Shown here: piece after piece, positions 59,271-64,000 of the stretch
Position numbering within the stretch: position 1 is the first letter of the stretch
Layout: each line of letters opens with the position of its first letter
Assembly: GCA_007258455.2 (NCBI GenBank)
Contig: VDFB02275518.1
Location: forward strand, 186,001 to 250,000
DNA: 64,000 nucleotides
Direction: 5' to 3'
DNA from: Sequoia sempervirens
Taxonomy: Eukaryota > Streptophyta > Pinopsida > Cupressales > Cupressaceae
The notes under the pieces: model-generated
Databases searched by the model: none
Seen by the model: the letters and a program-made list of their open reading frames with translations, nothing else
Told to the model about the DNA's origin: nothing
Program-made: the position numbers and the translations under genes

Positions 59271-62200
59271 GCAATGTATTTCGACAAATGACACAAAATA
59301 ACAAGTGTGACTGACTTTGACTCTGTTTTTGGGTTTTTTTTAACATGTTTTGATTTTTTTGTCTTTTTGAAAATTTCTGATGTTTTTGGATTTTTTTTCA
59401 GGACATTTGGTAATGTTTTTTTTGGATTTTCTTTCAGGACATTTTGTGACAAATGCACGTGAATGATGCCTATAAGCAAGAGAGAAAGCATGCACAAGAA
59501 TCCAAGGACAACCATGATCTTGCCCCTAGTCAAGCTGAAAACCAATTGACAACTGATGAGGATGGTGACGATGTTGTTTGACATGGGAAGGACACATCGC
59601 AAAACAACACGAGGATGGCGATAATGTGACTAAAGGTTCAAGGTTTGTAGTAAGGCTAGAAACAAAGCCAAGGAATGTTTTGAATGATGTGTTAGGATGC
59701 ATAGCAAGATTGTATGGATTGGGATTGTTGCATTTGGAATGAATTTTTCAGGATTGGATGGGATGATGGAAGATCCTTAGACCATTGACAAGGGAAAAAC
59801 CAAGGCATGCAATAGGTATGAATAGATGATGGGTGGATTTGGAAAAAAGATAATTGACATGAGGATTATTGGTTGGAAGAATTATTATATGATCTCCATA
59901 GAATATGTCATATAAGGATAACTCGTTTTCTTCAAGGTATGGGTTTGGAAAATGATATAAAGGCTATGACATGATATTTCATGGATAGTGTATGACCAAA
60001 GGATAGACATGTCAAGAGTTTTTCCAAAGCATTATTTATGTTTGTACGCCAGTCCTTATCAAGATCAAAGTAGGTGGGAAAATGGACGTGAGTGGTAGGG
60101 CTAAGATGGATAGATGGAAATGTCATAATAAATGTCATACGAAGGGTATGGGAGATGAGACAACTTGCCCCCAAGTGTAATAGTCCACATAGATAATTTC
60201 TTACACATGACACCTGTTTGCCAGGTTTTCATCATGGTACTTATCCAAAGTGCCATAAGAATGGTTTTCACTATAGGACGAAATTTTTCTCTCGACTTTT
60301 TTTTTTTGTTCTTTTTGGTGTCACCAAGATGCCTGTTTGCTAGGTTTTCATCAAAGTGACAAATTTTTTTTTTATTTTTTTTGTATTTTTGTATTTTTTG
60401 GATGGCCTTGATGCTTTAGATGATCATTGAGTGTGTTGAATCCATTGATGGTGTTGATGTAGAGACTAGTGCCATAATATGCCAATAATGACCTTGATGA
60501 AGTAGTTGCCTTGTCAGGATCATAACACTTGCATACAATTGATTGATGTCATTGTGATCCTTGTTGATACTAGAGTTGGCCTTATCAAAATACACACATC
60601 ATGATAGAGTGTCATGGGAGTCCTTACAATAAAGAGTTTCTTCCAAGATGCGACGAATTTGTGACGTAGGATTTTTAGACTTTAGGCAAGATGTAGGATT
60701 ATGATGGATGATGGTAGACATGTTTGGCAATTTAGATGTAGGAATTTTCATTTGCCAAACTTGGGGTGATGGATGATGGAGACTAGGTTTCAAATTGGGA
60801 TAATGTTTGGAACCATGACTTTTATATGCCTTGTATGATGGCCATTTTGAAGGAGGTGGACATTTATTATATGTGGGAGTCCTCTTTTTTTTTGTGGCTC
60901 CACATTTTGATTGACTTTTACTTTTGAACTATTTTCTTTGCTTGATCCATTTTTCTTTGGGATCTATTTTAACTTTATTTGTCCACTTGGATTTTTGATT
61001 GATTCAATGGCCCTTGATATTTGATTTTGAACTTTGAATTTGTAAGACTTGTTTTTGTTGGTTCCAAATGGAAGGTTTATTCATGTTGGATAACAATTTA
61101 TGGTATGGATGGAAGGAGTGTTGGAAACAACCTTATGGTAAGAACTACTCATGGCCTCCATTTTGATGTTTATATCAGATAAAGTTTCCCCCAATATCAA
61201 GGAGGTACCATTAACATCATTAAATTTGCTAACTGAAGGATAACCAAGACCTTGATGTCTAGGATTTGCTTGAAACTGTACTGGTTCTAGAATTCCTTGC
61301 TTGTGTATGCCTAGTCCTTTTCCTTGATACTGCATGCTCTGACATATTCTATTTACGATGGGGTATTTTTTGTTTTGAAAGCAAGATGCTAACCCATCAT
61401 TGTGTATGTGGAAACTATTACTTGGAATCTTCTCCTCTACAAGAAGCCTGATTTGATAAAAGTGGATGATCCTAGTTGATAGGATGTCTTAGCTTCATTG
61501 ACATGTTGGATATCTTTATTGTGATTTTGTGACATATTAGACTCAATGATTCTATTGGTGCTTCCAAGTCGATGTTGAAACCGTCTTTATGGTCATTGTC
61601 ATAGAGTCCAATGAACTTAGATATAGCTTGCTCATTTGCAAATGTCTTGAGTAGGAGACTCTTTTTCTAGAGGAATATCATCTATGTGTTCAAAGGAGGC
61701 AAGTGTCTCATTTTGGGAAATGGATGTGTTTGGTACTTGGATAAGGTCGTCTTCAAATGTTCGATCATGAATGGAATAAAGGTCAAGGAGTGGATCATTT
61801 TGGACTTCTTGCTCAATAGTAGTGTCTTGATCAAAGATGGGTTTGTCTTGAATGGTATGGTTGGGAATGAAATCTTGATCAAGGATAGGTGTATTTTGGA
61901 TGCCATGATTATCTAGAAGGAATTCTTGGATGGACTTAAACATAGGGTCGTGGGATATACTACTTTTATCTTGACACGAAGGTGAAGCCATGATGTCATG
62001 CTTTGGACTTTCCATTTGACATGTATCGTCAAGTTTAGTAGATGGGATGTGACTTTGGAGACCATGAATAGATGTATTTTCATGACTAGATGTAGATTGA
62101 GATAGAGTGGTTTCAAATGGATTAATGGATGAAGGACTAGGATAGGATATGGAGGCTTGGAAGGGATTAGTGGATGAAGGACTAGGACATGGAGGCTTGG

Positions 62201-62508
62201 AAGGGATTAGTGGAAGGTTGGTTTCCCTTGTCTAGGTTAGGATAAGGGTGATAAGTGGACGTTTGTTGTGGATTAATGACATTGATTATGCTAAGGGACT
62301 CTTGATAATGAGGGTAGATGGATGGAGGACTAGGACTTATGGATTGTTGGTAGGAAGGGTATGTGGGTAGTTGACCATGGGTTGACGTTGATTGGAATTT
62401 GGATTGGATAAATTGTGTTTTGAAGTCTATGACTTGTTGGCATTGACCATTATGGAGTAACTGGTATTCAACTTGACTAGCAAGCATATCAAGGTAAATT
62501 GTAGACAT
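59271..62508 (-). pseudogene. Tat-like gag/protease-region remnant with G-patch-like segment
   Basis: Decayed minus-strand coding sequence in several frames. 62508-62182 opens with MSTIYLDMLASQVEYQ and becomes Ser/Pro/Tyr/Gln-rich. 62015-61632 is acidic with repeated IP-type units (ILDQDFIP, IFDQD). 61335-61081 contains GKGLGIHKQGILEPVQ and RHQGLGY, a layout like the G-patch between protease and reverse transcriptase in Tat-type pol. Below 61000 is a basic stretch and then low-complexity DNA. No reverse transcriptase follows. The 59225-59602 ORF is Lys/Asn/Pro-rich and probably derives from T-rich repeats. The G-patch assignment is by motif only. Confidence 0.5.
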
Positions 62509-64000
62509 GGTGGAGAGGTTATAATGAAAGGTGGAGCATGGATAAGGTATTTGATATGAGGTCTAAGGTATGGCAATGCAAAGAAGGTGACTTATGTTTA
62601 AGGTATGCAACCTAAGCTATGTTTTTGGATTTATTTTTTTATAAGGGATGAATGCTAATGCAACTATTTTTTTTGGTATTTTCTTGCAAATAAGGTATGT
62701 CTAAAATGATGTTATCCTAGGATGACCTTGTCTAAGTAATGCAAAAATATAAGGAAGCTTCTAAGGTAATCTATTTTGTGAACCTGAGATGAGGTTACCA
62801 ACCACCTAAAGTCTAACTAAATTTTCAATTTAATTATGTCAAGGAACCTGTGTAGGACTAGGACCAAAGATAAGGTGAGCTCCCTAGCTAGACTGATGAG
62901 CTAGAAGGACTCACTATAGGGAAAAAGATATAATGACGTGACTAGGTTCAATGACAGTTTTTGTTGAAGCTATGGTTTTTCCAAAGTGTGGAAAGTGGAC
63001 CTATTCTAAAGTTTGCAAAAATGACTTTCCTAAGAGTTTAATCTAAAGGTAATATGTACTCTAAGATAAAACTAAAACTTGGAACTAGGATGACTATAGC
63101 TATGACTAAATGATACCTAAAGGATACAAAATTGAGCAAATCATTTAGGTTTTTGTTCAAGGACCACTGTGAAAAGATAGATCAAAGACTGGTATGACTA
63201 TGTGGACTGGACTATGACAGTGAATTCTGGTTTTATGGTAATAAGACAATTGCAGTTCAGAAAGACATATGCATCACAAAAATAAGGAGATGTAATTTTC
63301 TGGAACATATGTGTTTCTAACAAACTATGTCTCAGGTCTGTATTACACAGATGCGAATCACTGTATCATATGCGACTTAGGATTTGATAGATGAGACTAA
63401 CTATATCTTATGCGACTTGAGATTTATCAGATGCGACTCAAATTTGAACATATGCGACTCAGATTCTGTGACATGCAAATTGGACTAAGTTTTTGACAGA
63501 TGCTATAATAGATGCGACTCTCCTAATCAGATGTATTTTTCTGGTGAATAGTTATGACTCTGTTTGATAATTGCATTTTTTTGATGAACTATTGCGGTTT
63601 TCCAGTGAATGACAATGTAAACTGACTTTGTTTCATGATCAAGTTTTGGAAAACAAAGACAATCAGAAGACAATGTATTTTTAGCTTGATTTTGACACAA
63701 AGAACGTTTAATTTGATACAGACAAGCACATCCTAGGCTATTATGGACAATATTTATTGAGTTCCCACTTGGGTTTTACCCTAGCTACGCTTATTCAAGG
63801 CGGATGACTAGTAGCTTGACCCCACTGGCTCCCCTCCACGACTCAACACTTCTTTTGGGGTAGCCAAACTACAGTACCCATGAAACTCCCATGGCATACT
63901 TTCATCTTTACACATGAACCGTAAAAATGTGAGATGGTTTCACAGGTCCGACCTACTGCACCAGTAAATAGAGGGATTTTGGACACTACAAACAAAGGTG
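62509..64000. other. 5' interior of the nested element, non-coding
   Basis: No clear ORF. On the minus strand this would be the leader before the gag-like ORF. The last 260 bp are less AT-rich. I could not place a primer binding site or the 5' LTR, which should lie beyond 64000. Confidence 0.45.
63345..63540. repeat. AGATGCGACTC-type dispersed short repeat
   Basis: Six or more copies of (AG/AT)ATGCGACT(C/T) at irregular spacing of 20-45 bp (for example near 63348, 63379, 63410, 63430, 63453 and 63510), separated by non-repeated sequence. Confidence 0.7.

Larger units (their letters stand above)
55844..64000 (-). mobile_element. Non-autonomous Tat-like LTR element, 3' part (continues beyond window)
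   Basis: The 3' LTR (55844-57611) is joined to a polypurine tract and at least 6.4 kb of interior. The outer LTR end abuts the broken reverse transcriptase at 55843, so this element is the younger one. Its left target duplication should be AATGA (55839-55843), with the partner outside the window. The interior holds gag/protease-region remnants with a G-patch-like segment but no reverse transcriptase, RNase H or integrase down to the polypurine tract. It therefore probably depended on another element's enzymes. Confidence 0.72.

Overview
This window looks like a stretch of a very large, transposon-dominated plant nuclear genome. The evidence is nested LTR retrotransposons of plant lineages, an antisense plant-mobile-domain ORF, blocks of degenerate plant-type telomere repeat (TTTAGGG), AT-rich DNA and no intact cellular gene. 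LTRs of 1.4-4.3 kb, many of them solo, make a gymnosperm the best guess, but the sequence alone does not prove it. I found no rRNA, tRNA or CRISPR. Almost every coding stretch is a broken mobile-element gene.

Layout: 1516-6308 is a complete but dead Ty1/copia element with 213-bp LTRs and TAGCA target duplications. 6481-7235 is degenerate telomere-like repeat. 8230-9630 is an old minus-strand copia fragment. 9939-13007 and 20438-24748 are two divergent, spliced, decayed copies of one unusual DDE-like transposase family; I regard this pair as the most interesting content. Between them lie an LTR with four hairpin modules (13047-14511), a 358-bp tandem array (15990-18300), a palindrome array (19630-19760) and a 39-bp minisatellite (19916-20425).

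25416-28728 is a 3.3-kb solo LTR with perfect AATAA duplications. It sits beside a minus-strand, multi-exon-like, unrecognised locus (28830-31143) and a paralogous fragment of that locus's N terminus (31826-32092). 32270-33560 is a mixed array of CTTAAGGGGATC and TTTAGGG motifs. 35264-43428 is a second LTR of the first solo-LTR family (duplications GTTTT). A 4.29-kb LTR-like element (35742-40028, duplications GTACA) is inserted inside it.

48002-55843 reads as one minus-strand Ty3/gypsy element of the Tat lineage. In minus-strand order it carries pol with two RNase H domains, an antisense plant-mobile-domain ORF, a polypurine tract and a 3' LTR. Its reverse transcriptase is cut at 55843 by a younger minus-strand element. 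That element's 1768-bp 3' LTR (55844-57611) is filled with AT-rich hairpins. Its interior (57612 to the window end) keeps a G-patch-like fragment but shows no reverse transcriptase in the part visible here.

The window therefore records layered insertions: transposase elements and Tat elements, later hit by other LTR elements, then reduced by LTR-LTR recombination and by stop mutations, several of which fit cytosine deamination.
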